64,000 nucleotides of DNA from Streptomyces sp. E2N166 (GTDB taxonomy: Bacteria > Actinomycetota > Actinomycetes > Streptomycetales > Streptomycetaceae). The stretch lies in assembly GCF_003671715.1 (NCBI RefSeq), contig NZ_RAIF01000032.1:2024889-2088888 (forward strand). The letters run 5' to 3'. Made by a program: the position numbers and the translations under genes. How positions within the stretch are numbered: the stretch's first letter is position 1; each line of letters begins with the position of its first letter. Shown here in pieces: positions 25,473 to 34,833 of the stretch. Below the pieces are notes generated by a model, which worked only from the letters and a program-made list of their open reading frames with translations, was not told the DNA's origin and did no database searches.

Positions 25473-26012
25473 TCAGTCGCTCCGCTGCCGCTGCTCTGCC
25501 GTCGCCTTGATTCCGTCCAGCGTGGCGTGCATGCCTTCGCGCAGCTCACCGAGACGGAGGGCCACGAGATACTCTTCCTTGTCAGGCATCCGGTCGATGG
25601 CAGCGTTCAGCCCTGAGCGCCCGGGGCCGATTCGCGTACTTTGCCGAAGCAGGGTGCCTCCTGCATCAGGCGTGAGCGTGAAGCGCCATGTTGCCATTGG
25701 CTCCGCCGGGCTCAGCGTTGCCTTCCCGAAGCGGCCGTCCGCATCGAGGACGTGCCACCCGAAAGCCCGCTCCGGGTCGAGTTCGGTGATCTGGGAAACC
25801 GTGCGCCAGGCGCCGATCACGGGATGCTGGTTGTGGCCTGCGAAGCGCGCCCCCAGCACGGGAGCCGTCGCGCCATCGAGCCATTCCGTGCGGTGCAGTT
25901 CACGACTCCAACGGGCTGGGGCTTGGATGTCGATCACGATCTCCCATACGGCCGATGCAGCCGCAGCAACGAAGGTCTCACATTGAGTGCCAGGCATATC
26001 CGCGTATCGCAT
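25473..26012 (-). CDS. SRPBCC-family (polyketide cyclase/dehydrase-like) protein
   Basis: A 179-residue helix-grip protein. CETFVAAAASAVWEIVIDIQ, APARWSRELHRTEWLDGAT, WRTVSQITELDPERAFGWHV and TWRFTLTPDAGGTLLRQSTR mark the SRPBCC ligand-binding fold, which includes lipid-transfer, cyclase and toxin/antitoxin-like members. The ATG at 26012 is chosen because homology starts there and GGAGACGAG precedes it. The ligand is unknown. Confidence 0.78.
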   Translation of the reverse strand: MRYADMPGTQCETFVAAAASAVWEIVIDIQAPARWSRELHRTEWLDGATAPVLGARFAGHNQHPVIGAWRTVSQITELDPERAFGWHVLDADGRFGKATLSPAEPMATWRFTLTPDAGGTLLRQSTRIGPGRSGLNAAIDRMPDKEEYLVALRLGELREGMHATLDGIKATAEQRQRSD

Positions 26013-26170
26013 CTCGTCTCCGTGATCCTGGGGTGTTCGCCACACCAATGCGGGCATGGCAGGAAGTCCGGCGAAGGTGGGCACCGGTCGGTGAGCGCAC
26101 CGGCCTTCAGTCGAGTGCTGGTGCTGGCGCCCGGAGTGCTTCGGCAAGTCAGAGGGCTTTGCTGCCCTTC

Positions 26171-27621
26171 TCAATCAGTGGCCAACTCGGTCACGAACCG
26201 AGTGACGACGGGTACGGCGACGTTGTGTCGACGAGCGGCCCGCAGCAGTGCCCCGCCGATGGCGTCCAGTTCCAGCTGACGCCCCGCCTCCGCGTCGCGT
26301 TGCATCGAGGACTTCGCTCCGGCTGGGAAGGCGTCGTACAGCGCCAGAGCCTTCGCGGGGTCGGCGGGGGCGCCGCAGGCCCGACTGACAGCGGCGGTCT
26401 CCTCGACGAGCGCTACCAGTTCCCGCCGACGCTCGGTCCTGACGCCGCCGATGGTGAGCCCGTACCGCGTCGTAAGCAGTGCGAAGGGCGCGAGGAAGGC
26501 CAGTTTGGCCCAGAGTAGGGCGGTCTCGTCCTCGGCCACCCGAGCCTGCACCCCGGCGGCTTGCAACATGGCAGCCAGGTCCTCCAGCCGTTGTGCCGGC
26601 CCGGCCAGATCGATCTCGGTGAAGGGGCTGCCGTGTTCGATGACGCCCGGCGAGACGCGGGTCGACTCGACCCGGATGACCCCGGGCGCAACCCGGTCGA
26701 CACCGTACCGTCGGCGCAGAGCTTCGGGATGCTCAATGCCATTGAGGAGGGGCAGCACAAGGCCGTTGTCGAGCATGGCGGGCGGGATCCGCTCCAACGC
26801 CGCACCCAGGGTGGTGTGCTTGACGGTCACCAGACACAGGTCGACCGGCTCGTGCAGCATGGTGTCCGCCTCCACCTCGGCGGTGAAGTCGCCGAATTGC
26901 CGGCTGCGTACGCGCAGGCCGTTCTGGCGGAGTGCCTGCGCGGTTGTCTCGCCGGACAGGCAGACGACCCGGTGGCCGGCGCGGGACAGCAGCGCGGCGA
27001 GCAGGCCGCCGACGCCTCCCGGGCCCAGGACCGTCACGGTGGATCGGCGCGCGGGGCCGTCGGCGGTGGAGGATGGGGTGGTGAGCACTGTGTGGCAGTC
27101 CTTCCAGGCGGGCGGGCTCAGCAGCATTCGGAGGCGGGTGAAGAGGACGAGGAGGTCAGGCCCCCAGCGCTCGTGGAATGCGGGGTCGACTCGGGCGATG
27201 TCGAGTTCGTTGGCGGCGGACAGCTCGGTGAGGTCTTGCCGCAGCCCGAGGTTCGGGGCGAGGGTGCGGCCGGTGAACCGATCGCGGAACGCGGGGTCGG
27301 CATCGTCCAACGGCGGGCAGGAGGCGTTCCTGTCGCAACTGGCGTAGAAGTACACCAGTGCTTCGGCTTCGGCGCCGATCACCGTGGCCAGCTCTCTGCG
27401 GCGGTCGCGGGGGAGTAGTGCGGTGGCGAATCCGTCGGTGCCATAGAAGGCGTGGCACAGGCCCGCGAGTTGCAGGGCAGGGCGGGCGCACCAGGCGGCG
27501 AGCTGTTGCTGGACCCTTGCAGATGGGCGAGGAGGGTGCCGCCGGGGTACTCGATGTTCGCGGCGCCGAGCCGGCGCAGCAGGGCGGTGGCCCGAGCCGT
27601 GACGGCGGGCGGGGTGGACAT
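26171..27621 (-). pseudogene. DUF6817-ketopantoate reductase fusion, frameshifted
   Basis: The ATG at 27621 (GAGAGG upstream) starts MSTPPAVTARATALLRRLGA and NIEYPGGTLLAHLQG, the beginning of a DUF6817 domain. One G appears to be missing near 27518; the other frame then gives QQQLAAWCARPALQLAGLCH to LLSPPAWKDCHTVL (rest of DUF6817). After a ~15-residue linker an ApbA/PanE domain follows: VTVLGPGGVGGLLAALLSRA, DLCLVTVKHTTLGAALERIP, LPLLNGIEHPEAL and LWAKLAFLAPFALLTTRYGL. Ketopantoate reductase-type activity would be the role of the second part. The frameshift may be real decay or a sequencing error. Confidence 0.72.
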
Positions 27622-27778
27622 GGCGGTGGTCCTCTCGGCGCGTGACGGGTCGGCACCCGCCGTGCCTTCGCCTCACGTCCGGATCGTTGCGAAGTCAGGG
27701 CGGGTTGCCGCCCGGGGCCCTGCACTGATAATCAAGCATCGCGTAAATCCAAGTCAATCCTCGCATTTGCTTGTCTGT

Positions 27779-27798
27779 ACCCAAGCGATACCTTGGGT
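27779..27798. promoter_or_regulatory. Palindrome before the LysR gene
   Basis: ACCCAAG and CTTGGGT form a perfect inverted repeat around CGATAC just before the LysR start. It could be a LysR-type autoregulatory site or cover the ribosome site; the A/T-richer gap at 27725-27775 probably holds both divergent promoters. Confidence 0.4.
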
Positions 27799-27802
27799 GG
27801 CT

Positions 27803-28714
27803 GTGACTCTTGATGATCTTCGCGTCTTTGCCGCCGTGTGCCAGGCGGGCTCACTGAGTGCCGCTGCCCGCGACCTGATGTGCACACAGTCGGCGGTCAG
27901 TCAGCACGTGAAGAGGCTCGAGCGGGAACTGGGACTCAGTCTGTTCGAGCGGCAACCGCGTGGGGTCATACCGACCCCTGCTGGGCACGTCCTGCACTCC
28001 GCGGTCATCAATGGGCTCGGCAGCATCGACCACGCCTTGCGTCGCCTCGACGAAATCGCACGAGGAGACGGCGGTGCGGTGCGGATCACCACCGGAGCCA
28101 CCACCGTCCGGCACTTCATGTCGGCCGCCATCGTCGACTTCCGTCAGCGCTTCCCCCATGTCAGCCTGGAGTTCCAGACTGAGACCTCCAGCCGCAGCTG
28201 CTTCGATGCACTCGCCACCGACGGACTCGACCTCGCCTGGATCACCCTCGGGCCCCCGGTCCGCGGTATCGAGCAGCGCCCGGTTGTCGAACTACCCTGG
28301 GTGCTTGCTGTGACCGCCGACGATCCGCTGGCTGACAAGCCCTTCATCGAACCCGCAGACCTGCAAGACGCCCGGCTCATCGGGCTCCCCGAGAACTCCA
28401 CCTCCCGCTCACAACTCGACGTCTGGCTTGGGGAATCCGGTGTACACCCCGTCTTCGACACCAGTGTCGCCGACTGGGACACTGCGGTCCTGCTGGCCGA
28501 ACTGGGGCTGGGTCATGCCATTGTTCCCATGCTCCCCCGCTGGCGCGGCCCCGGCCACTTCGGCCTGCGCTTCGTCCCCATTTCCGCCCTCCCCGGCCTT
28601 ACTGCAGGGTGGGCCGTGCGCCGCTGGGACGCCCTATCACCTCTGGCCCGCACCTTCGCCGACACTGTCGCCCACCACTGCGCGACGCAGGCTCCCGGGA
28701 GCAGGACCCGGTAA
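27803..28714 (+). CDS. LysR-family transcriptional regulator
   Basis: A 303-residue LysR regulator. The N-terminal winged helix is LDDLRVFAAVCQAGSLSAAA, RDLMCTQSAVSQHVKRLERE, GLSLFERQPRGVIPTPAGHV. The effector domain includes GAVRITTGATTVRHFMSAAI, FDALATDGLDLAWITL and GLGHAIVPMLPRW. The start is a GTG with GGGTGG upstream. It is divergent from the DUF6817-ketopantoate reductase gene, which by the usual LysR logic is its likely target. Confidence 0.88.
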   Translation: MTLDDLRVFAAVCQAGSLSAAARDLMCTQSAVSQHVKRLERELGLSLFERQPRGVIPTPAGHVLHSAVINGLGSIDHALRRLDEIARGDGGAVRITTGATTVRHFMSAAIVDFRQRFPHVSLEFQTETSSRSCFDALATDGLDLAWITLGPPVRGIEQRPVVELPWVLAVTADDPLADKPFIEPADLQDARLIGLPENSTSRSQLDVWLGESGVHPVFDTSVADWDTAVLLAELGLGHAIVPMLPRWRGPGHFGLRFVPISALPGLTAGWAVRRWDALSPLARTFADTVAHHCATQAPGSRTR

Positions 28715-28929
28715 CGTGGACCCTCCCTGCGTGAGAAGGCCGTTGTCTTTCCGGATGTGATCACTGAGTTTCCGCTGGTCGAGCATGGTTCCGGCGTCGT
28801 CGTGGGAGGGTTCGGGCGGTCATTTTCTCCTCGACGATGTGGAAGTGGCCCGTGGCGTCGGTCATGGTGCTGGAAGAGCGGGAGACCGCTGCCCGGGTGC
28901 GGGTGGAGGGGCTTCAGGTGGACCAGCGT

Positions 28930-29897
28930 TGTTGCCGCGTCTTGACGAGCGTCAGCGTCGACTGGCCATAGGGGCGGAAGCGCGGTCGCTGGGGCATGGC
29001 GGGATCAGGCTCGTCGCCGCTGCCGCCGGGGTGCGGGAGGGCACAGTCTCGCGCGGGGTGGCTGAACTTGAGTCCGGCCAGGCCCCGTTGGGGCGGGTCC
29101 GTCGTCCTGGTGGAGGCCGGAAGAAGGCGACCGAGCTGGATGCGGGGCTGCGACCGGCGCTGTTGGTGTTGGTCGAGCCCGACGAGCGGGGCGATCCGAT
29201 GTCGCCGCTGCGCTGGACGACGAAGTTCGACCCGGAAACTGGCAGCGGAGTTGACCCGGCAGGGCCACCGGGTCTCCGCCGACACCGTCGCCGGCTTGCT
29301 GCGGGAGGAAGGCTTCAGGCTGCAGGGCAACGCCAAGACCATCGAAGGCGCCCAACACCCGGACCGGGGCGCCCAGTTCCACTACCTCAACGAGCAGGCA
29401 CGTGACCACCGGGACGCCGGAGCCCCGGTGATCAGCGTGGACACCAAGAAGAAGGAGCTGATCGGCGACTACAAGAACGCCGGGCACGAATGGCGGCCCG
29501 CCGGACAGCCCGTGAGGGTCAGCACGCACGACTTCCCGGCCAGGCTGAGAAGGCGATTCCGTACGGGATCTACGACCTGGCGGCGGACACCGGCTGGGTC
29601 AGCATCGGCACCGATCACGACACCGCGGCGTTCGCCGTCGCCTCGATCCGCCGCTGGTGGCGGGCGGTCGGCCGGCACGACTACCCCCGCTCTCGCCGGC
29701 TGCTGATCACCGCCGACGGCGGAGGTTCCAACGGCTACCGCAGCCGCGGCTGGAAAACCCATTTGTCCGACCTCGCCGCCGAGGCGGGTCTGGAGATCAC
29801 CGTGTGTCACCTGCCTCCCGGTACCTCGAAGTGGAACAAGATCGAGCACCGGCTGTTCTCCCACATCACCATAGTTGTCCCCCACGGCATCCGCTGA
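28930..29897 (+). pseudogene. ISAzo13-family transposase, multiply frameshifted
   Basis: Three frames in succession give LDERQRRLAIGAEARSLGHG, LAAELTRQGHRVSADTVAGL, GAPVISVDTKKKELIGDYKN (first D) and WRRLLITADGGGSNG-type sequence (second D), then CHLPPGTSKWNKIEHRLFSH (E). Frame changes occur near 29225 and 29540. After FSHI the native C-terminus is lost and the frame ends at 29897. The gene is clearly inactive. Confidence 0.8.
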
Positions 29898-30111
29898 CCT
29901 GCGGCTTCTATAGGGCAAAGCATGGTGGTTGTCACCGGTGCGGCGCGCCACCTGTCACCAGCGGCAAGCGAAGCAGGGGCGATGTCACCGCGTTCGGCTT
30001 CTGGTGGGCAGGGCGCCGAGCGGCGGTCGGCGCTCACAGGCCGTATTTCGCGCGCTGGACGCGGCTCCTGCCCCCTACGATCACCTGGTACGACTGCTGG
30101 GGAGGGCGGGA

Positions 30112-31530
30112 ATGCCTGAAGACGTCGAGGACGGGGCGGCGGCGACGCGGCTTGCGGGAGGTGCGCCGCTTCACCGCGCGCTTGATGTCGCCGACCCCTC
30201 CGCCTGGCTCACGCTGGACGCAGGAGTACGGGAAGTGGCCCGGTACCGCCCTCAGTTCCTGCCGGAGTGGGAGCACCTTGCCCCACTGCCTGCCGATCTG
30301 ACTCAGCTCGACGAGCCTCGGCTCGCGCTCGCCCTCTGCCACCGCGACGGGCGGATCCGTCAGGAGGCATTGGATCTGTCCGTCCGCTACCCCGGCCTGC
30401 TGCCGTTGGTCGTGATCCGCTGTGCCGACTGGGCTGGTCCGGTGCGCGAACATGCCCGGCAGTTGCTGCGCGAGGCTCTGAGCGTGAACTCCGCCCCCGG
30501 CCTCGCGCCGCTGATCCTCCGTGTCGGCCGCCGCGACAGAGGTGCCTTCGGCGTCGATGTGCTGGGCGAGATCCTGCGCCGGGCATCCCACGCTCAGCTC
30601 TCGGTTCTCTTCGCGAACCCCGACCGCGTCGTCCGGCGGTTCGCATACCGGTTGGCCATCGAGGACCGACTGCTCGGCCCCGCTGAGCTGGCCCGCGCGG
30701 CTGCCACGGACCACGACACCGTGGTCCAGGACCTGTGTGCCACAGCGGCACTCACGGCTCTCGCGGGCGGAGATGCCTACGAGGGTGTGCTGCCTCTACT
30801 GCTGTCCGCACGCAACCCGCGTACCCGTTCGGCCGGCGTCACCGCGCTGAGACGGGCGGGGCGGCCGGAGCAGGCGGAACCGTTTCTCGGCGACCGTTCC
30901 GCGCTCGTACGTGCGTGTGCCCGGTATGTCGTACGACAGCATGGAGGCGACCCGGCGGCTTGGTACCGGGAGCGGTGCACGGCCCCGCACGACCCTCAGT
31001 TGCCGCCCGGTGCGGTGATCGGGCTGGCCGAGTGCGGGAACCGCGCGGATGCCTGGCTGCTGCGGCCGCTGCTCGTGCACCCGGAAGCCGGGGTACGGGC
31101 GAGAGCGGTGACAGGACTGCGGGAACTGGACTGCGCGGATGCGAAGCAGTTGCGGCCGCTCCTCGACGACTTTGCCGCCGCAGTCGTCCGTGAGACCGCC
31201 ACCGCCCTGCTGCCCTCGGCGAAGGACCTGCCCGCCGACTGGCTATGGGAGCGCACCAGCTTTCAGCGGCCGCGGCACGTCCGCGTCGGTGCCTTCCGGC
31301 TGCTCGACGCGCGCGGCGGCATCGTGGCCCTACGGACGGCGGTCGGTCTGCTCGAAGACCCCGATGTCAAGCTGCGCACCTGGGCCGCGCAATCAGTACA
31401 ACGCTGGTATCCCGCACCGGATGAGCCACGCGGCAACGCGGAAGTAGGTGAACTGCTCGACCGGAGCCGGCACCTCTTCAGCGACCATGTGCTGCGCCGA
31501 CGCAAGCAGGAAGCCGGAGTGGACAGCTGA
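30112..31530 (+). CDS. HEAT-repeat protein
   Basis: A 472-residue all-helical protein. Repeated helix pairs are visible, for example DGRIRQEALDLSVRYPGLLP, AGPVREHARQLLREALSVNS, NPRTRSAGVTALRRAGRPEQ, DRSALVRACARYVVRQHGGD, HPEAGVRARAVTGLRELDCA and DPDVKLRTWAAQSVQRWYPA, each with the P/D-x-x-V-R-x-x-A pattern of HEAT repeats. Such solenoids act as protein- or nucleic-acid-binding scaffolds. The ATG at 30112 has GGAGG upstream; the frame is open further. It sits between an ISAzo13 relic and a SUKH gene, with a shared terminator after it. Confidence 0.75.
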   Translation: MPEDVEDGAAATRLAGGAPLHRALDVADPSAWLTLDAGVREVARYRPQFLPEWEHLAPLPADLTQLDEPRLALALCHRDGRIRQEALDLSVRYPGLLPLVVIRCADWAGPVREHARQLLREALSVNSAPGLAPLILRVGRRDRGAFGVDVLGEILRRASHAQLSVLFANPDRVVRRFAYRLAIEDRLLGPAELARAAATDHDTVVQDLCATAALTALAGGDAYEGVLPLLLSARNPRTRSAGVTALRRAGRPEQAEPFLGDRSALVRACARYVVRQHGGDPAAWYRERCTAPHDPQLPPGAVIGLAECGNRADAWLLRPLLVHPEAGVRARAVTGLRELDCADAKQLRPLLDDFAAAVVRETATALLPSAKDLPADWLWERTSFQRPRHVRVGAFRLLDARGGIVALRTAVGLLEDPDVKLRTWAAQSVQRWYPAPDEPRGNAEVGELLDRSRHLFSDHVLRRRKQEAGVDS

Positions 31531-31638
31531 CACTGCACCGGGGCCCCGAACCCCGCTCAGCACTCGCCACCCGGTGGCCCTGGTGACAGCATGCCTGCCT
31601 TGGTGACAACTATCGTGCATCCGCTCACTGGGTGTGAC

Positions 31639-31679
31639 TGAGCGCTTCATCTGGTAAGTCTCGCCAGATGAAGCGCTCA
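31639..31679. terminator. Bidirectional hairpin terminator
   Basis: TGAGCGCTTCATCTGG and CCAGATGAAGCGCTCA are perfect 16-bp arms around a 9-base loop. It lies between the convergent ends of the HEAT gene (31530) and the SUKH gene (31702) and would stop transcription from both sides. A related copy of one arm occurs at 33013-33035. Confidence 0.7.
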
Positions 31680-31701
31680 CGCGAGACCGGAGCCTCTGGG
31701 G

Positions 31702-32853
31702 TCAGTCCTGGTCTTGGACGTACTGAGCTGCGTACCAGCTGGAGTCGATGGCGGGGTTGCGCAGAGTTCCCCAGAATTGTTCGTCGGGTATCGGTGGCAG
31801 CGGCGGTCGGCCCAGGTCTGCATACAGGTCAGAGCGCCAGTCGACCGTAAGACGCCTGCGGAGGCCCGCGCTCTCGTACACAGACCTGTAAGGCGAGCCC
31901 CAGATCCCGTGTGCCATTTTCTCCGCAGCCCACCTGCGGGTGTCGTCTCGGTGGGCGTTCGCCTGCACGAGCACCGCGCGTAGTCGCAGGGCCAACGGGT
32001 CGGTCTGGTCCGGCCGTGATGGGGCTTCACCCCGTTCCAACGCGTCCAGGGCTGACTTGACCTCCGGGTACTTGTTGAGGCCCGTTTCGACCACCAGTCT
32101 GCGCAGTTGCTTCCGAGCGGCCTCGGCCACCCGCTCCCGCGGCAGGACCGCGAGCAGTGCACCGAGTTCCTCCAGTCCGTCCAAGTAGATCGCGTGGAGG
32201 GGGTCGGTGGGACAGCAGGAGAGGTCCAGCTCCGGTAGCTGCTCATCCGGTGCGGGAAGAGGATCGTCGGCACTGCCCCACTCCGGGTGGGTAGGCATAG
32301 CCCGCTCCCAGAGCAGCCGGCCGTTGAAGCTAACGACACCAGCATCCCGGCCTTGCTCGAGCTGGCCAGCCAGCTCTGCCAGGTACCCGCCAAGTGAGTC
32401 GGCCTCCCCGAAGCTGGTGCCGGTCTCGTCGAAGAACCGTCCGATCGCGCCGAAGGAGCCCCGCCCAGTGCGGCAATCGATCAAGAGACCGTCCGCCGTT
32501 ACCCCATACGAACCGAACTTCACGTAGCCGTGATGCCAGTAGTCCTCGGCCTCCTCCTCGTCAAGGCCGTCGGCGACGTTGCGCATGAACTCGGTGTCCT
32601 CGAGGATCCCACTCACTCCGAGTAGCCGGTCGTGCGTGCTGAACCGGAAAGCCTCTGGTCCATCCAGTGCCCCGTTGTGCCGGAGCAGTGAAGCAACCAG
32701 GTCCGGAGGAAAGGTGGCGCCCAGTTCCTCCTGTGCTGCCGCAATCTCCTCATCTCCCGCAGGCGGCCGGAGCGTGGCGAAAGTGCGAGGCGCGTGCTCG
32801 CGCAGCCACGCGTCGATGCGGCTCCATGAATCCTGGACCAGGTCTGCTGTCAT
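31702..32853 (-). CDS. SMI1/KNR4 (SUKH) protein with C-terminal extension
   Basis: A 383-residue protein. The N-terminal SUKH domain (about 1-190) reads SRIDAWLREHAPRTFATLRP, DEEIAAAQEELGATFPPDLV, SLLRHNGALDG, DYWHHGYVKFGSYGVTADGL and SFGEADSLGGYLAELAGQLE. The remaining ~190 residues are helical (LDGLEELGALLAVLPRERVA, LRLRAVLVQANAHRDDTRRW) with no named family. SUKH domains are often toxin-immunity modules; the extension may be a second functional domain. It is convergent with the HEAT gene. Confidence 0.75.
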   Translation of the reverse strand: MTADLVQDSWSRIDAWLREHAPRTFATLRPPAGDEEIAAAQEELGATFPPDLVASLLRHNGALDGPEAFRFSTHDRLLGVSGILEDTEFMRNVADGLDEEEAEDYWHHGYVKFGSYGVTADGLLIDCRTGRGSFGAIGRFFDETGTSFGEADSLGGYLAELAGQLEQGRDAGVVSFNGRLLWERAMPTHPEWGSADDPLPAPDEQLPELDLSCCPTDPLHAIYLDGLEELGALLAVLPRERVAEAARKQLRRLVVETGLNKYPEVKSALDALERGEAPSRPDQTDPLALRLRAVLVQANAHRDDTRRWAAEKMAHGIWGSPYRSVYESAGLRRRLTVDWRSDLYADLGRPPLPPIPDEQFWGTLRNPAIDSSWYAAQYVQDQD

Positions 32854-33067
32854 AGGGCTGACCCTAGAGTCAGCCACTGACAGCCCAATCGTCGCTCACT
32901 GGCACTGACCACAGTGTTTGCGTTCCGTCCGGCCGATTCGACTGTGACTCATGCACGGCTCACCACACCGTCAGCACCCCACGCTCCAGTCGCCAACTCA
33001 GCCGCTCACTCGCCAGGCGAAGCGCTCAGTCACACTGGGGCTCGTGGGCTGTTCGGGGCCTCGGCGT

Positions 33068-33361
33068 CTACAGGTCGAACTCGAGGTGCTCGATGTCCGT
33101 GAACCGGACCTCCTCCAGGCTGACGGCGCGGCGGCCGCTGTCCTGGAAGTAGACCTCCTTGAGCGCTTCGGCTGCGATGTCCTGGAACTGCTGGTCGGTG
33201 GCGCCGGCTTGATGGGCGTCGAAGAGGCGGGCGGCGTGCTGCGGGGGCAGGGCGACGGTCAGGCGCCGGAAGCGGTCGTGGTCCGTCGACCCGATCGGCG
33301 CGGTGAAGCCCATGCGGGCGCGAGTGTCGATCACGATGCCGCCGGTGGTCGCCGCCCTGTG
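33068..33361 (-). pseudogene. tpg: Telomere terminal protein (Tpg) C-terminal fragment
   Basis: Minus-strand coding GGIVIDTRARMGFTAPIGST, FRRLTVALPPQHAARLFDAH, IAAEALKEVYFQDSGRR and SLEEVRFTDIEHLEFDL plus stop is the C-terminal half of Tpg, the protein that primes and caps linear Streptomyces replicon ends. The N-terminal DNA-binding half is missing; upstream sequence belongs to a SUKH-type gene on the other strand. This is the second tpg relic in the window (see 34834). Confidence 0.75.
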
Positions 33362-33399
33362 TTCCATCTGGCCGTTCCGGTCCTCCCCGATCAGAGCGG

Positions 33400-33842
33400 A
33401 GGGGGTGGCGGGCGGGTCGGAGCGCTTTAGGGAAGCGTTCGAGGATTTTCGTGCCGAGTTCACGGACGACGGCGTGGAGCCCGAGGGGCCTTGGGACCCG
33501 CCGAACGCGTACGCATTCTGGGTCCCCGTCGCGATCACCAATGCCGGAGAGCACCTCGCGGTGGATCACCGCCCCGGCGACACCTATGGCACGGTCCGGG
33601 AGATCGACTACGAGGGCTCCGATGTGTGGGGCGTGATCCGATGGGACAGCCTCGGGAAGACGTTTGCCGAGATCGCGGACGGTCTGGAATCCGGTTCCGG
33701 TGTCCGGGGTATCGGGCGAACGTACCGGCAGGTTCCTCGAGTGGTCGAGGTGCCTCCGACCATGGCCGTGCCGGGTATGTCCGGGGCGCCCGTGGTGATC
33801 GACGGGGACCCGGTGAAACGCCTCGAATGGCGGATGGAGTGA
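33400..33842 (+). pseudogene. SMI1/KNR4 (SUKH)-like C-terminal part
   Basis: SERFREAFEDFRAEFTDDGV, NAYAFWVPVAITNAGEHLAV, DHRPGDTYGTVREIDYEGSD and WDSLGKTFAEIADGLESG match the second half of SMI1/KNR4 proteins, in which a WVP strand and a DxxPG-turn precede the closing helix. The N-terminal half is replaced by sequence joined to the tpg fragment, so the gene is truncated at its 5' end (frame open to 33303). Confidence 0.55.
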
Positions 33843-33882
33843 TGCAAGAGCCCGCAGCCGGGCGGCGGCGCGCGGTGCTGGG

Positions 33883-34293
33883 CTACGGGTGCACCTGCCA
33901 CCAGCGGTCCGCCTCAGAGCGAGCCACTTCGGCGTCGTACTGACTCGCGTCGAAGTGGAGCTCGGGCGGAGGGTTGGGCACGAGGGTGTGCGCCTCCGAC
34001 GGAACCTCCCAGTTCGACCACTGCACGATCTCCCCGAACCGCTGCACGACCACGGTCAAGAAGCCGCAGCAGCCACCGGTGCAGTCCGGTTCCCCCAGCT
34101 CCAAGCGGCGTGCCTCGCCAGTCGCCCGGAGAGGGCTGGGTCGGCCGGCCGGCAGCGCATCGGCCGCGTACGGTCCGCGGCCGCCTTCACCGACCGCCTC
34201 TTCGACCAGATCCTCGCCGTTGATCCAGAGCCGCAACTGAGCAGCGAACCGGGGTCCCGGCGGCAACACCCTGATCTCCAAACGATCGAACAT
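33883..34293 (-). CDS. Hypothetical protein (small acidic, Cys-containing)
   Basis: A 136-residue protein starting MFDRLEIRVLPPGPRFAAQL and including WINGEDLVEEAVGEGGRGPY, DCTGGCCGFLTVVVQRFGEI and VQWSNWEVPSEAHTLVPNPP. It has a beta-rich pattern and a DCTGGCCG turn. No family is recognised. Codon use is consistent with a real gene, and its position among SUKH-type genes makes an immunity or binding role possible, but that is inference. Confidence 0.55.
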   Translation of the reverse strand: MFDRLEIRVLPPGPRFAAQLRLWINGEDLVEEAVGEGGRGPYAADALPAGRPSPLRATGEARRLELGEPDCTGGCCGFLTVVVQRFGEIVQWSNWEVPSEAHTLVPNPPPELHFDASQYDAEVARSEADRWWQVHP

Positions 34294-34389
34294 CAGATCA
34301 CCCTACGGGACGCGCTGACGTCGGCGCGTGGCCCAGCCGACGCCTACCTTCACCCGGCGGGCGGGTCCACGAGGTGCCTTCCGTTCTCG

Positions 34390-34795
34390 GGTTCTGGCTC
34401 AACTTCTGTGAAGCGGCCACGCTAAGTGACGGCTGCGCTCCTCCGGGCAGTAGGTGAAGTCACCCGAAAATGAGCTGTGGTAAGGGCGGTTGGGACGACA
34501 GTTCGGCACCGTGGAAGAGATCTTGCTCCGGTTGAAGGCGTTTTTGTTCCCGTCGATCGCGGACGTTGCGGTGCTGTCGGTGGACGTGAGCATCGCGATA
34601 GTGCGGGTCGACATGGAATGCACTGTGAACAGTGCCGCTTGCCCGGCGTGCGGGGTCTGGTCGAACCGGATTGATGGTTCCTACCTGCGGTTTCCCGCTG
34701 ATGTGCCCAGCGCCGGACGAAGCGTTGTTCTTCAGTTGAGGGTCCGCCGGTTCGCCTGTCGGAACTCGGGGTGCACCCGCCGCACCTTCGCACCG
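34390..34795 (+). pseudogene. ISL3-family element, left end and transposase N-terminus
   Basis: The left terminal repeat GGTTCTGGCTCAACTTCTGT starts at 34390 and matches the ends of the small element at 52711-52852. From the GTG at 34511 the frame reads VEEILLRLKAFLFPSIADVA, CPACGVWSNRIDGSYLRFPA, DVPSAGRSVVLQLRVRRFAC and RNSGCTRRTFA, the N-terminal zinc-finger region of ISL3 transposases. The catalytic part is lost where the element abuts tpg-upstream sequence near 34795. Confidence 0.72.
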
Positions 34796-34800
34796 TCACC

Positions 34801-34821
34801 GACGTCGACAACGGAGAGTAG
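34801..34821 (+). pseudogene. Possible 3' end of tap (telomere-associated protein)
   Basis: Directly upstream of tpg the sequence encodes TDVDNGE and a stop, then GGAGAAGG and the tpg start. In Streptomyces tap normally precedes tpg in one operon, so these codons may be all that remains of tap after the ISL3 insertion/deletion. The stretch is too short to prove this. Confidence 0.3.
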
Positions 34822-34833
34822 GAGAAGGCCACG

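Noticed and set aside
29500-29900. Possible separate gene in the last frame of the ISAzo13 region
   Set aside because: It is the catalytic C-terminal part of the same transposase after a frameshift, not an independent gene.
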